Translations under genes and position numbers: made by a program
Shown here: positions 17,701-25,733 of the stretch, one piece after another
How the letters are laid out: every line of letters starts with the position of its first letter
How positions within the stretch are numbered: position 1 is the stretch's first letter
Notes under the pieces: generated by a model
What the model was told of the DNA's origin: nothing
Database searches by the model: none
Seen by the model: the letters and a program-made list of their open reading frames with translations, nothing else
Assembly: GCA_947631505.1 (NCBI GenBank)
Contig: CANRLR010000005.1
Coordinates: 1-64,000, forward strand
DNA from: an uncultured Lachnospiraceae bacterium
GTDB taxonomy: Bacteria > Bacillota > Clostridia > Lachnospirales > Lachnospiraceae
DNA length: 64,000 nt
Direction of reading: 5' to 3'

Positions 17701-18547
17701 TGGCAAGCAGTGCAATATCCATCAACGATACGAATTTATCGTCTCTTCCCTGATACATTTCGGTATGAGCAGCTTTATAAGCATTGAATGTATCCTGAAT
17801 CGGTTTTTTATAATCTCCCTCTTCAAAAGAGATATTTTTCAGTTCTGTCAAAAAGGTCGTATGACGGCAATGGTCAGACCAATAGGTATCTAACACACGG
17901 ATCTCTGTCATAGATGGATCACGGTCTTCTTCCTTTTTAAAATAGTTCTGAATATGAAGAAAATCCTTGAATGTCATAGCAAGTCCCAGAGAATCGTAAA
18001 GAGCTTTTAACTCTGCTTCCGGCATATCTTTGAATCCGGCAAATATTTTTACATCTTCCGGTTCGTCAAATTTTGTAATTAAAGTTTCCGGCACAGCTTC
18101 ATCTGTCTCTCTGGAATCCACCGGATTAATGCAATAGGATTTAATTTTGTCAAAATCTTCAGCAGAAATATCACCCGATAAAACATAAGTCGTAGCAGAA
18201 CGGATTACCGGCTCCTCCTTTTCATTCAGCAGCTTCACACACTGTTCAGCAGAATCAGCACGCTGGTCGAACTGTCCCGGCAAATATTCCACTGAAAATA
18301 CAAAATCCTTTTCGCCCTTTTCAAAGGTTCCTTCATATACTATATCTACCGGCGGTTCTGAAAATACCGTTACAAGTGCTTTCTTATACGTCGCATCTGA
18401 CAATGCCTCCACATCATAACGGACAAGCACACGAACCTCTTCCAGTTTTTTGATGTCAAGGTACTTCTTTAATTCCTGTTTCAACTCCCCTGCACGAACC
18501 GCATAGGGTTTTTTCTTCTCCACATAAATCCTCTTTACGTTTGCCAT
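14771..18547 (-). CDS. purL: Phosphoribosylformylglycinamidine synthase, single-chain
   Basis: 1258 aa. It makes FGAM from FGAR, ATP and glutamine in purine synthesis. This is the long, fused form with the synthase domains followed by a C-terminal class I glutaminase domain (from about residue 1000: FPGTNCEYDT, nucleophile Cys in LGICNGFQAL, and the His in SHGEGRF). The ATP-binding half shows NETHNHPTEIEPFGGAATC. The ATG at 18545-18547 (MANVKR) is chosen because GGAGG lies 5 bases upstream. It follows the PrsA-like gene by 28 bases. Confidence 0.96.
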   Translation of the reverse strand: MANVKRIYVEKKKPYAVRAGELKQELKKYLDIKKLEEVRVLVRYDVEALSDATYKKALVTVFSEPPVDIVYEGTFEKGEKDFVFSVEYLPGQFDQRADSAEQCVKLLNEKEEPVIRSATTYVLSGDISAEDFDKIKSYCINPVDSRETDEAVPETLITKFDEPEDVKIFAGFKDMPEAELKALYDSLGLAMTFKDFLHIQNYFKKEEDRDPSMTEIRVLDTYWSDHCRHTTFLTELKNISFEEGDYKKPIQDTFNAYKAAHTEMYQGRDDKFVSLMDIALLAMKKLRAEGKLEDMEVSDEINACSIVVPVEIDHGNGPETEEWLVFFKNETHNHPTEIEPFGGAATCLGGAIRDPLSGRGYVYQAMRVTGAADPTKSLKETMDGKLAQRKIVTGAAKGYSSYGNQIGLATGLVDEVYHPNYVAKRLEIGAVMGAAPRKNVIRENSDPGDIIILLGGRTGRDGCGGATGSSKAHNTASIDTCGAEVQKGNAPTERKIQRLFRREEVSRLIKKCNDFGAGGVSVAIGELADGLTVDLDKVPKKYAGLDGTELAISESQERMAVVVDKKDVSQMLAYAEEENLEAVCVAEVTESPRLVLKWRGKEIVNISRAFLNTNGAHQETDVVVTMPKKADNYINRVEKVTSFKDAFLKKLASLNACSKKGLVEMFDSSIGACTVTMPYGGKFQLTPVQTMIAKLPVLDGKCDTVTMMSYGMDPYLMSWSPYHGAEYAVLTSVAKIVAAGGDYKKIRFTFQEYFKRMTEDPKRWGEPMAALLGAYDAQIQLGLPSIGGKDSMSGTFNDIDVPPTLCSFAVDVAKLSDVVTGELKKAGNVLVKFNIQKNEYDLPDFASIMVQYEKITSLMRDGVIQSAYALDGNGVADAVAKMAFGNKLGVTVCGEREKEYYFAPAYGEIVAEVAESDLAKLDAVGADYDKFGKVTEQADFVCGDEKVSMEEALAAWTGTLEKVFPTRSDVEEKEIADKLYDTKDVYVCKHKVARPKVFIPVFPGTNCEYDTTISFREAGADTESIVFKNMTEQNITDSVAAFEKAIHESQILMFSGGFSAGDEPDGSAKFITSVFRNERIKEAVHKLLDERDGLVLGICNGFQALVKLGLVPYGKITTQKEDSPTLTTNSIGRHISKSVYTKVVTNKSPWLQEATLGGVYAVPASHGEGRFVANDEWIRKLIENGQVATQYVDINGSPTMDEDFNPNGSYMAIEGITSPDGRVLGKMAHSERRGEGVAMNIYGEQDQKIFLSGVKYFK

Positions 18548-18575
18548 CATATCCTCCATTCTAAAGTATCAGCCT

Positions 18576-19751
18576 TTAGTTGCCACTTGTAATACCGCCC
18601 AAAGTTACACGGCCTTTCCAGTAACTCTGAATCTCTGTTTTGTAGTTTGGTTTGATATCCTTTTTATATTTTTCACTGAACTTACTTTCCTTTTCCTGAC
18701 TGACAACGGTGTCGCACTGATTGTCGTATGCTTCTGTATCATTATTATTGACCATTTTGATTACATAAAAAGCTTCATCTGTTTCCAGAACAGCAGATAC
18801 TTCATCGTTCTTCATTTTTTTCACTAGCTTACGTGTCTTTTCATCCATGAAGTCTGTATCCGTTTCAATCAGGTCTTCTGTTCCATATTCTACACCAGTG
18901 GAATCATCTATACTATCATCATTTTTATCTGTAATAATATTTTTGGAGAAATCCTCTGCCTTAACTGCCTTCTTCTGAACCTCTTCAATCGCCTTTTTAT
19001 TTTTAGCAAGGTCTTCTTTGCTAAGTGCCTTTTTACCATTATTTCCATCATCTTGTGTCTTGGTAATGGTGTAATACTGCAAGGTGTACTGGCGGTAATC
19101 CGTCTTACTTACCGATGCTTTCAATGCATTTTCATCAATACCTAGATCCTTAATGATTTTTTCTTTATATTTTTCTGAAATTGTTCTCTTCTCAATGTTC
19201 GCACGAATCGAATCTTCGTCCAATCCTTTCATTTTCTTTTGGGAATCTGACATAGCTTTTATTGCCTGTGTCACTTCCTCATCTACCTTCTTCTTCTCCT
19301 CATCGGTCAGAGTTATATTGTTTTTCTGTGCTTCCATATATAAAATTTCACGCTGTTTCAAACTGTCCATCAATTCTTTTTTCGCAGCGGATGCCCCATT
19401 TCTACCAGCAGAATCCACATTTTCTGCCTCCCAGAAACTGCTGCCATAAATCTGCTGATACAGCTGTTCCATATTATTATACTGTGCCTCCGTTCCATAA
19501 ATATCATAAAGGACATCTTTGTAATTCACGGTGTTCGTAACTGCTTTTCCCTCAGAATCAGTTCCCGATACTGTTAAAACTGGACGTGGACGCAAATTGA
19601 TAAATAATACAATTCCACAAAGTCCCACGGCAGCAAGAATTCCAAGAATCAGAAGAACTTTCGTCTTTAATTCCATACCACTACTTACTTTTTTAGGAGA
19701 AACTGCTGTTTTTACTCCCTGATTTTTCATGATTTTTTTCGCACTGTTCAT
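18576..19751 (-). CDS. PrsA/SurA-like peptidyl-prolyl isomerase, membrane anchored
   Basis: 391 aa. A cytoplasmic basic N terminus, one transmembrane segment (about residues 29-52, VLLILGILAAVGLCGIVLF), then a helical SurA-N-like chaperone region and a parvulin-like segment (about 225-365). It probably folds exported proteins outside the membrane. GGAGG lies 7 bases before the ATG. There is no lipobox, unlike classical PrsA, so anchoring is by the signal anchor. It leads the run with purL and maf, though the link looks positional rather than functional. Confidence 0.75.
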   Translation of the reverse strand: MNSAKKIMKNQGVKTAVSPKKVSSGMELKTKVLLILGILAAVGLCGIVLFINLRPRPVLTVSGTDSEGKAVTNTVNYKDVLYDIYGTEAQYNNMEQLYQQIYGSSFWEAENVDSAGRNGASAAKKELMDSLKQREILYMEAQKNNITLTDEEKKKVDEEVTQAIKAMSDSQKKMKGLDEDSIRANIEKRTISEKYKEKIIKDLGIDENALKASVSKTDYRQYTLQYYTITKTQDDGNNGKKALSKEDLAKNKKAIEEVQKKAVKAEDFSKNIITDKNDDSIDDSTGVEYGTEDLIETDTDFMDEKTRKLVKKMKNDEVSAVLETDEAFYVIKMVNNNDTEAYDNQCDTVVSQEKESKFSEKYKKDIKPNYKTEIQSYWKGRVTLGGITSGN

Positions 19752-19791
19752 TTTTTGCCTCCAAGTAAATAAATTCTAAAAATACGAAAAT

Positions 19792-19820
19792 ATTTTATCA
19801 TAAAAAAAAGTTCCCCGCAA
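19792..19820 (-). promoter_or_regulatory. Possible promoter of the PrsA-like gene
   Basis: Minus-strand TTGCGG (19815-19820), 17-base spacer, TAAAAT (19792-19797). It overlaps the terminator hairpin of the upstream element, so transcription would have to start as the previous transcript ends. Confidence 0.3.
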
Positions 19821-19838
19821 TACAAAGAGGAACTTTTT
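19802..19838. terminator. Terminator closing the DUF262 operon
   Basis: AAAAAGTTCC (19805-19814) pairs with GGAACTTTTT (19829-19838), with long A and T runs on both sides. On the minus strand it follows the DUF262 gene by 30 bases and has an eight-T tail. It marks the left limit of the phage-derived element. Confidence 0.8.
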
Positions 19839-19867
19839 CATGAAATTATCATACTTTGTGTTCTGTC

Positions 19868-21295
19868 TTAAAAATTTTGTCCCCCATACCTGTGCCTCAC
19901 AGCCTTTTCTAAATCTGTTACCATTTTTAAATAGTTTTTTTTCTGATTTTTTATATACGTATTATGTGCCTCAAAATAATCAATCAACCATTTATCTAAG
20001 TCGATATCATTTTCGCAGGCATACGCTATCAGGGCAATGAGTGACACTCTATTCGACTTATCCAGCAGCTTTGTATGATCGTTTACCTCTAGTGTTAGAT
20101 CCTCCAGCATATCACAATAAAAATCAATATCTTCCTGTGTCGTATCTTTCTTTACGTTTTCCCTGACAAAGTCCAAGAAATCCATTTCTTCACACTCCTC
20201 CTGTCTGATTCCGATAAATTCATACATAAATTCTTCCAGCAGCTGTAATTTTTCAACTATACAGCTTTTTTTCTTTGTGCTTACTTGATTCATCTCATCA
20301 AATGATGTTCCATTCCATTTCTTTTTATGAAGAGCTGTTTGAAATGTTTCCATAAATTCAATAAATCTACTGGACGATAGACCGGTTTTGCAAAACTTAT
20401 GATAGGTCACGAACCATAAAAATGAATTTTTAGAATTGAACATCTCTGAAACGCAATCGGTCATTACCTCTGATATCGAATCCAGTTCCATTTTAAAATC
20501 AATAATCATATCCTCTTCCATATGTTCATTCAGATAAGTACATATATCTTTTAAGGGACTTTTCCAGTCGCACAAAAAATAGGTTGCCATAATACTTTCC
20601 AATACAACTCGGTTCAGCGTGTCATTATTTCTTTCTGCTGGTTTAAAATTCCCCAGATCTTTAAAAAAAGGATGAGTTGCTGTAATATTTTTAACCTGCA
20701 TCGCTATCTTTTTGTCTAAATATGTAATACCGTTTTGGCTTGCCCCCATCTTTTTGGCATGATTATATCTTCGTAAGTGATACCCGATTTGATTATCGGA
20801 ACAATTCAAATGTTTTACTTCCATAAGTTGATATTCATCAAATATTTCTCTCAGTTCTTCTGGTAGATCCCGATACCCTTTTCCTCGAATATCACAAACT
20901 ACGGTGTCATGCACCAAATTTCCCTCTTCATCCCGCACTGGTTTCCCATTTTCATCTAATCGGTTTACTTGATATTCAATCAATGGTTCCTCCACTTTAT
21001 TTCCTAATTTAAAGGCACCCACCCTGTAATTGAAAATCGTGGTTATTCTTTGTATCCCATCAATAATATAATTGTCCACTCCCTTTTTTGTCACCTGCTC
21101 ACAAAGTACAATATAGGGAATATCTTCATTTTTTAAAACTGTTCCAATCAGACCGTCACGATATTCCGATGTCCATTGACCTGATTCCCTCTGCTGAGGA
21201 TGGTCGGTTCTCACGGTCTCTTTCTTTACTGCATTTACATAATATTTCGTAGAGTGAAAATCTCTTTTTGTTTTTTCCATTCCAATTTGCTGCAT
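19868..21295 (-). CDS. DUF262 (GmrSD/ParB-like) domain protein
   Basis: 475 aa. The N-terminal DUF262 domain (about residues 20-200) has the nucleotide-binding motif YIIDGIQRITTIFNYR (DGIQR in place of the usual DGQQR) and RGKGYRDLPEELREIF. The C-terminal half is helical with no HNH nuclease (DUF1524) motif visible. DUF262 proteins bind and hydrolyse NTPs and occur in GmrSD restriction enzymes and many phage-defence or regulatory genes. It is 15 bases behind the sigma-factor gene and shares its SOS promoter, so a regulatory or particle-release role for the tail element is more likely than restriction (inference). Confidence 0.7.
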   Translation of the reverse strand: MQQIGMEKTKRDFHSTKYYVNAVKKETVRTDHPQQRESGQWTSEYRDGLIGTVLKNEDIPYIVLCEQVTKKGVDNYIIDGIQRITTIFNYRVGAFKLGNKVEEPLIEYQVNRLDENGKPVRDEEGNLVHDTVVCDIRGKGYRDLPEELREIFDEYQLMEVKHLNCSDNQIGYHLRRYNHAKKMGASQNGITYLDKKIAMQVKNITATHPFFKDLGNFKPAERNNDTLNRVVLESIMATYFLCDWKSPLKDICTYLNEHMEEDMIIDFKMELDSISEVMTDCVSEMFNSKNSFLWFVTYHKFCKTGLSSSRFIEFMETFQTALHKKKWNGTSFDEMNQVSTKKKSCIVEKLQLLEEFMYEFIGIRQEECEEMDFLDFVRENVKKDTTQEDIDFYCDMLEDLTLEVNDHTKLLDKSNRVSLIALIAYACENDIDLDKWLIDYFEAHNTYIKNQKKNYLKMVTDLEKAVRHRYGGQNF

Positions 21296-21310
21296 TGATA
21301 CCCCTCCTTT

Positions 21311-21871
21311 TTAAATATGTAATAATCGAATATGCTCATACTGAGTAATCTGCCTCATGTGGAATGAGTATTGTTTATCGGTAAGTTTCAATTTCTTTTT
21401 TATCGTGAATACTTCTATATTCTGCATTTTCATTTCTATAATTTTTCTTTGTATCTGGGAAAGACTGTCTAAATATCCTTCCATTTTTTCATTTTTTGAC
21501 TCTGCCATTCCTTCTAAAACCTCTTTTTCAATATCGATATTAGAAGCAATTTTATCTGCTAATGTTATACCATCATTGTCACTCATGGGCATATCAATGG
21601 GCACCGTCATTCGTTCTGCTTTCCGCTTATAGCGGTTCCTTCGCGTCATTTCTGTTTTTACTTTATTGAAAAGACACAAATACAAAAATGGTGCAAAGGA
21701 CTGTTCCCTATTATATCTTCTCATGACATCTACAAATACCTCATTTGCCAAAGAATAAAAATCATCTCTATCCTTTTCCGATATGCCTCCAAATTTTAAT
21801 AGCAGCTTATCCACTATTCCATGAAGTTTTTTTGCATTATCTGAATAATACTCCAATAAAATCTGTTCCAA
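21311..21871 (-). CDS. SOS-controlled alternative sigma factor
   Basis: 186 aa. Sigma region 2 is seen at about residues 30-85 (DRDDFYSLANEVFVDVMRRY, PFLYLCLFNKVKTEMTRRN) and region 4 at about 135-180 (LSQIQRKIIEMKMQN, TIKKKLKLTDKQYSF). Size and domain plan match the TcdR/UviA/BotR group, in which UviA is an SOS-inducible sigma factor driving bacteriocin genes in Clostridium perfringens. TTG start at 21869-21871 with GGGGGA 6 bases upstream. The promoter carries two LexA boxes. I infer that it switches on the divergent tail operon. Confidence 0.75.
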   Translation of the reverse strand: MEQILLEYYSDNAKKLHGIVDKLLLKFGGISEKDRDDFYSLANEVFVDVMRRYNREQSFAPFLYLCLFNKVKTEMTRRNRYKRKAERMTVPIDMPMSDNDGITLADKIASNIDIEKEVLEGMAESKNEKMEGYLDSLSQIQRKIIEMKMQNIEVFTIKKKLKLTDKQYSFHMRQITQYEHIRLLHI

Positions 21872-21923
21872 TACGAATCCCCCATTTCATTTGTATACAA
21901 TATTCTTCTTGTCTTGCAACACA

Positions 21924-21952
21924 AGTATAGAACAAATGTTCTATTTTGTCAA
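21924..21952 (-). promoter_or_regulatory. Promoter of the sigma-DUF262 operon
   Basis: Minus-strand TTGACA (21947-21952), exactly 17 bases, TATACT (21924-21929). The spacer contains a complete LexA box. Confidence 0.85.
21930..21941. promoter_or_regulatory. LexA (SOS) box 1, inside the promoter spacer
   Basis: GAACAAATGTTC fits the Gram-positive LexA/DinR core GAAC-N4-GTTC (extended palindrome AGAACAAATGTTCT). Lying between -35 and -10, a bound LexA would block RNA polymerase directly. Confidence 0.8.
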
Positions 21953-21961
21953 TATAATTGT

Positions 21962-21975
21962 CGAACGTTTGTTCG
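21962..21975. promoter_or_regulatory. LexA (SOS) box 2, upstream of -35
   Basis: CGAACGTTTGTTCG is a full Firmicutes LexA box (CGAAC-N4-GTTCG), centred 32-33 bases from box 1, about three helical turns, so two dimers would bind the same DNA face. Confidence 0.8.
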
Positions 21976-22108
21976 TTTTTTTGTTGCACTAACGGTAAAA
22001 TATTGATGTTTTGTCAAAGTTCTAATAATACTACGATTTTGTTTCCCAAAATGTTGCACTTCGTGGATTTTTTCTGATTGAACTACTCTATGCCAAAAAA
22101 ACGCAACA

Positions 22109-22456
22109 TTATCGACGAGCATATTGATTGTTTTTTAACGTACTTTTTAATGCTCTTATCAGCACCAGAATCATATTCATTTCGCTCTCGGTACAAGAAT
22201 TGATTTCCTGTATCAAAACATTCTTTATCTCAAAATTTTCTGACATTTCAGGATAAAATAACTGATACAGCGGCAGATCTAGTTCTTTGACTAATCGGCA
22301 CAATATTTGGAACTTAGGATTGCCTGCATTATTCTCAATATCAATGATTGTCCTTTTGCATACCTTAACTCTGTCTGCTAATATCTCCTGCGATAAGTTT
22401 TTACTTTTTCTTGCTTTGCGTACAACTCTTCCTAATGTTTTTACTGATTGGTTCAT
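22109..22456 (-). CDS. XRE-family helix-turn-helix regulator
   Basis: 115 aa from MNQSVKTLGR. The N-terminal HTH is clear (LGRVVRKARKSKNLSQEILA, VKVCKRTIIDIENNAGNPK); the C-terminal 45 residues are helical. GAGGTG lies 6 bases before ATG 22456. It sits between the sigma operon and the divergent polymerase-tail operon, the usual place for a phage-type repressor or a late-gene switch. The region 21976-22108 downstream holds only a repeated GTTGCACT and no gene. Confidence 0.85.
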   Translation of the reverse strand: MNQSVKTLGRVVRKARKSKNLSQEILADRVKVCKRTIIDIENNAGNPKFQILCRLVKELDLPLYQLFYPEMSENFEIKNVLIQEINSCTESEMNMILVLIRALKSTLKNNQYARR

Positions 22457-22625
22457 TTTTTTCACCTCATTTTTAAAATCAACACAATTAACACAACTAC
22501 AATTCACCATTTTACGAGTTTTTTCTCACTTTTTCGATTTTATCGCTAATGTAGCAAAAATCTTTGATAATGTCGTGTTTTTAAATCATACAACAGCGAA
22601 AAATGTCTCTCCTTCCAAAAGGGTA

Positions 22626-22654
22626 TTGTCAAAAAATTTATGGAGAAGTAGTAA
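22626..22654 (+). promoter_or_regulatory. Possible promoter of the polymerase-tail operon
   Basis: TTGTCA (22626-22631), 17-base spacer, TAGTAA (22649-22654). The -10 box is poor, as might be expected if the dedicated sigma factor rather than sigma-A reads this region. Tentative. Confidence 0.3.
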
Positions 22655-22694
22655 GTGTGACAAAAATTAAATCATAAAAGGAGGATAAAACTCA

Positions 22695-22907
22695 ATGACA
22701 GCACAAAAGTTTACCACAAAAACATATCAGACCGATCATTCTACCTTTGGCGGAAAAATTTACGACTATGATTACAACGGAAAGACCTCAATGTGTGATA
22801 TTGCTTCTCGGATTGAATCAGACTGGAAATTTGATAAGAAATGCAGACACTCTTTTGAAAGGAGGAATCAGCATGGAACAGAACGACATTTACATACCAT
22901 CCATTGA
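22695..22907 (+). CDS. Small ORF overlapping the polymerase start
   Basis: 70 aa, MTAQKFTTKTYQTDHSTFGG onward. AAAGGAGG lies 11-12 bases before the ATG. It overlaps the polymerase start (22873) by 35 bases in another frame, so it could be a leader gene that couples translation. No family is recognised; the C-terminal part read in the overlap (ERRNQHGTERH) looks unlike a selected sequence. Confidence 0.45.
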   Translation: MTAQKFTTKTYQTDHSTFGGKIYDYDYNGKTSMCDIASRIESDWKFDKKCRHSFERRNQHGTERHLHTIH

Positions 22908-25659
22908 TGCAAAGGATATTTATCTGGCATCCCATTATATTCACGACAATCCTGACGGGTATCATTTAAAACTGAAAGATGGACAGTATAATTTGCACAA
23001 ATTCGTGAACAGTCTGGATTTTAGCTTGGATTTAGTTGAATTAATAGATATCTATCACAAAATATACAGGCGAAAAGATTTTACGTTTAAGAGGAAGAAA
23101 CATTCCTATACAGCAAATGTCATAAACCTTACCTTCAAATATTCAGTAAAGGAATGGAACCAAATGAACAGAAACACCTTTGTAAAATTTGGATATGATG
23201 CTAAAAGCCTTACATTTACTGACTGTATCGCTAAGAACAGTTGTGGGGAAATTGTTGGTATACGAGTAGGAGAGAGGGTTCTCTCTCCCGTAGAAGAACT
23301 TCCTGACTATTTTTGTATCAAAGAAAAACAGTATCAAAAGAAAAAAGAACCTAAAACAAAGAAAACCAGTGCTGAACTGCGTAGAGAGCTATACACAAAC
23401 GGTTTTGTCTGTGACGGAAACCACTATTGCAGAATGAAACGCTCCTCTGGCTCTGCCCGCGTTGGTAAATGTTTGTTCATTCGTAAAGAATTATTTCAGC
23501 CTCTCCTAAAATTTAGTTCAGGAAATATATCCCTTCAAAAAGGTCAGCAGGTAGACTTAGCTGCTTATGAAAGCTATATATCTCTTCCCTCCAGCAGTAT
23601 TATTGATACGATAACGATATCTCCTGAAAACATTTTGCTGATTGATGATTACAATAGCATATTTCGGGAAGATGTGATTGAAACACATAATGAAAAGGGA
23701 TGGCTCACCACATCGGAAAAAAATTGCGAAATTTCAAACAACATCTGGGATGGCCAATCCCTTATTGATATATCACTTCTAGGCAGCTATTCCTGCTATG
23801 GTATGGTTCTTCTGCGAAATTTGATGTTTAAATCATGCTGTTTTAATTGTAATATCCAGCAATGGTTCAAAGACAACCACATTACCGATATATCACAATT
23901 AAATGGAAAAACATGGGCAAAACGAATTGAAGATGTCAAGCTGATTACTACCCCGAGCAGTATCAAGTACCTGAAGTTCGATTCTCTGGACAATTGGCTC
24001 CGCCATATTTACCCCCATTTCGGAGTCGTAAAGCATGTTAAGAAAACTCCTTTTTTCGGAGGAAAGCTGGTACAGACCCATTATCAGCTCATTAATACGT
24101 TACAGCTTTCTAAGGAAGAAATGAAGGAATTTTTACAAGAATCCTTAGATTTTGCACAACAACTGAGAGACAATCCTGCTGTTGTCCGATATTATATTAA
24201 ATATCCTGACATTGACAAGCTTGAGCCTCTGTCAAAACCTATGTTAAATAAAACGGATGTTGTCTACAACTTGATGTGTATCAATGATAATTTTACAAAA
24301 ACAAAATACTATCAGTCCTTTTTACACGATTTACTTGCTTCCTATTATAAGAATCTCAAAAATGGTCATGTATATGTAAACGGCAACTACTCCACACTTC
24401 TCGGAAACCCAATCGAAATGCTGCAGCAGGCAATTGGACAATTTCAAGGAGAAAGTCAGATTGGCGTTGGCAATATTCATAACATACGATTTGAGTATAA
24501 CAAGACACTACTTGGCTCGAGAAGTCCTCATGTCACAATGGGGAATCTATGGTTAGCCACCAATCAGGAAAACAAATTAATTGACCATTATTTCAATCTG
24601 ACCGAGGAGATCGTCTGTATTAATTCAATCGGCGAAAATATTCTGCAACGGCTTTCCGGGGCAGATTTTGACAGTGACACGGTACTATTGACTGATAATC
24701 CCATTTTAATCAAAGCTGCCAAACGGAATTATCAACAATTTAAAACGCCAACTTCCTTTGTATCAGCAAAACGAATAACCCGATATTATACACCTGAGGA
24801 ACAAGCAGATCTGGATATACGAACATCCGTAAATAAAATCGGAGAAATTATCAATTTATCCCAAGAACTGAATTCTCTTTTATGGGATAAATTGTATGCT
24901 GGAAGTTCCTATGAGGATATAAAGGAACTGTATTATGATATCTGCCAATTAGATGTCATGTCTGGTATTGAGATTGACAAGGCAAAAAAAGAATTTGACA
25001 TTGACAACGGAAAAGAACTGAATAAAATGCGGGAAAAGTATAAGCATGAGCTTATTGATGATTACGGCAGAAAGAAAACACCACATTTTTTCTCCCATAT
25101 TTCAAAGCAGAAGGGATATTATAATCCAGAAAAGAAAAATTATTGTAAATACAACACTTCCATGGATTATCTACAGACCATTGTAAATGGATTCCGAATC
25201 CGAAATCCATACAAAAAGGACTGGCTTCCATTTGCTGCTATATTAAATAAATCCAAATTCCGCACCTCAGATGTAAATCAAAAACAGATTAATCGTATAT
25301 ACGGCATCTTGAAAAAATATGTCAGTGGAAGAAAGAATATTTTTCAATCAGAAATGGAAAAGGAAGATAAACAGACAAAGCATCATTTACTATATGAAAA
25401 TTTACTTACCGATATCGAAGAAGAATCGATTGGCTTCTCGACTCTTTTCCGATTATTGAGTTCTTTAGAATCCAAAGAAAATACGGCGATAAAAAACATC
25501 CTGTTACAGGTTCTGTATTTAGGGAGAAACAAAAGCTTTCATAAAGCAATTATAAACTCATCTTCTGTTCTGGAACAATTAGAACCAGACGGTGACGATA
25601 TTAAGCTTTTTCATTTGGGCTTTAAAATCACAAAAAAAAGAATAAATTCCGAAATCTGA
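22873..25659 (+). CDS. Single-chain DNA-dependent RNA polymerase of the YonO / RNAi-polymerase type
   Basis: 928 aa from ATG 22873 (AAAGGAGG, 7 bases upstream). The catalytic double-psi barrel motif is LSGADFDSDTVLL, with metal-binding Asp 598, 600 and 602, the equivalent of NADFDGD in cellular beta-prime with Gly replaced by Ser. Ahead of it GSRSPHVTMGN (about 548) corresponds to the R-N/S-P motif, and RMKRSSGSARVGKCLFI (about 187-203) resembles the first-barrel motif of RNAi polymerases (SSSQLREHxxWF). SPbeta YonO, a one-subunit polymerase that transcribes phage late genes, has the same plan and is also followed by an HU-like gene (yonN). I infer that it transcribes the tail genes downstream. 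Confidence 0.8.
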   Translation: MEQNDIYIPSIDAKDIYLASHYIHDNPDGYHLKLKDGQYNLHKFVNSLDFSLDLVELIDIYHKIYRRKDFTFKRKKHSYTANVINLTFKYSVKEWNQMNRNTFVKFGYDAKSLTFTDCIAKNSCGEIVGIRVGERVLSPVEELPDYFCIKEKQYQKKKEPKTKKTSAELRRELYTNGFVCDGNHYCRMKRSSGSARVGKCLFIRKELFQPLLKFSSGNISLQKGQQVDLAAYESYISLPSSSIIDTITISPENILLIDDYNSIFREDVIETHNEKGWLTTSEKNCEISNNIWDGQSLIDISLLGSYSCYGMVLLRNLMFKSCCFNCNIQQWFKDNHITDISQLNGKTWAKRIEDVKLITTPSSIKYLKFDSLDNWLRHIYPHFGVVKHVKKTPFFGGKLVQTHYQLINTLQLSKEEMKEFLQESLDFAQQLRDNPAVVRYYIKYPDIDKLEPLSKPMLNKTDVVYNLMCINDNFTKTKYYQSFLHDLLASYYKNLKNGHVYVNGNYSTLLGNPIEMLQQAIGQFQGESQIGVGNIHNIRFEYNKTLLGSRSPHVTMGNLWLATNQENKLIDHYFNLTEEIVCINSIGENILQRLSGADFDSDTVLLTDNPILIKAAKRNYQQFKTPTSFVSAKRITRYYTPEEQADLDIRTSVNKIGEIINLSQELNSLLWDKLYAGSSYEDIKELYYDICQLDVMSGIEIDKAKKEFDIDNGKELNKMREKYKHELIDDYGRKKTPHFFSHISKQKGYYNPEKKNYCKYNTSMDYLQTIVNGFRIRNPYKKDWLPFAAILNKSKFRTSDVNQKQINRIYGILKKYVSGRKNIFQSEMEKEDKQTKHHLLYENLLTDIEEESIGFSTLFRLLSSLESKENTAIKNILLQVLYLGRNKSFHKAIINSSSVLEQLEPDGDDIKLFHLGFKITKKRINSEI

Positions 25660-25733
25660 AATCCATTTCACCACTCATATGAACGCGTTATTTATTCTGC
25701 TTAGGAAAGGGAAAGGAGGTTTTGCTATACAAG

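Noticed and set aside
20540-20570. AAGGGACTT near 20553 as a left copy of the tRNA-Leu 3' end
   Set aside because: The match is only about 9 bases, lies inside the DUF262 gene and lacks the rest of the tRNA end.
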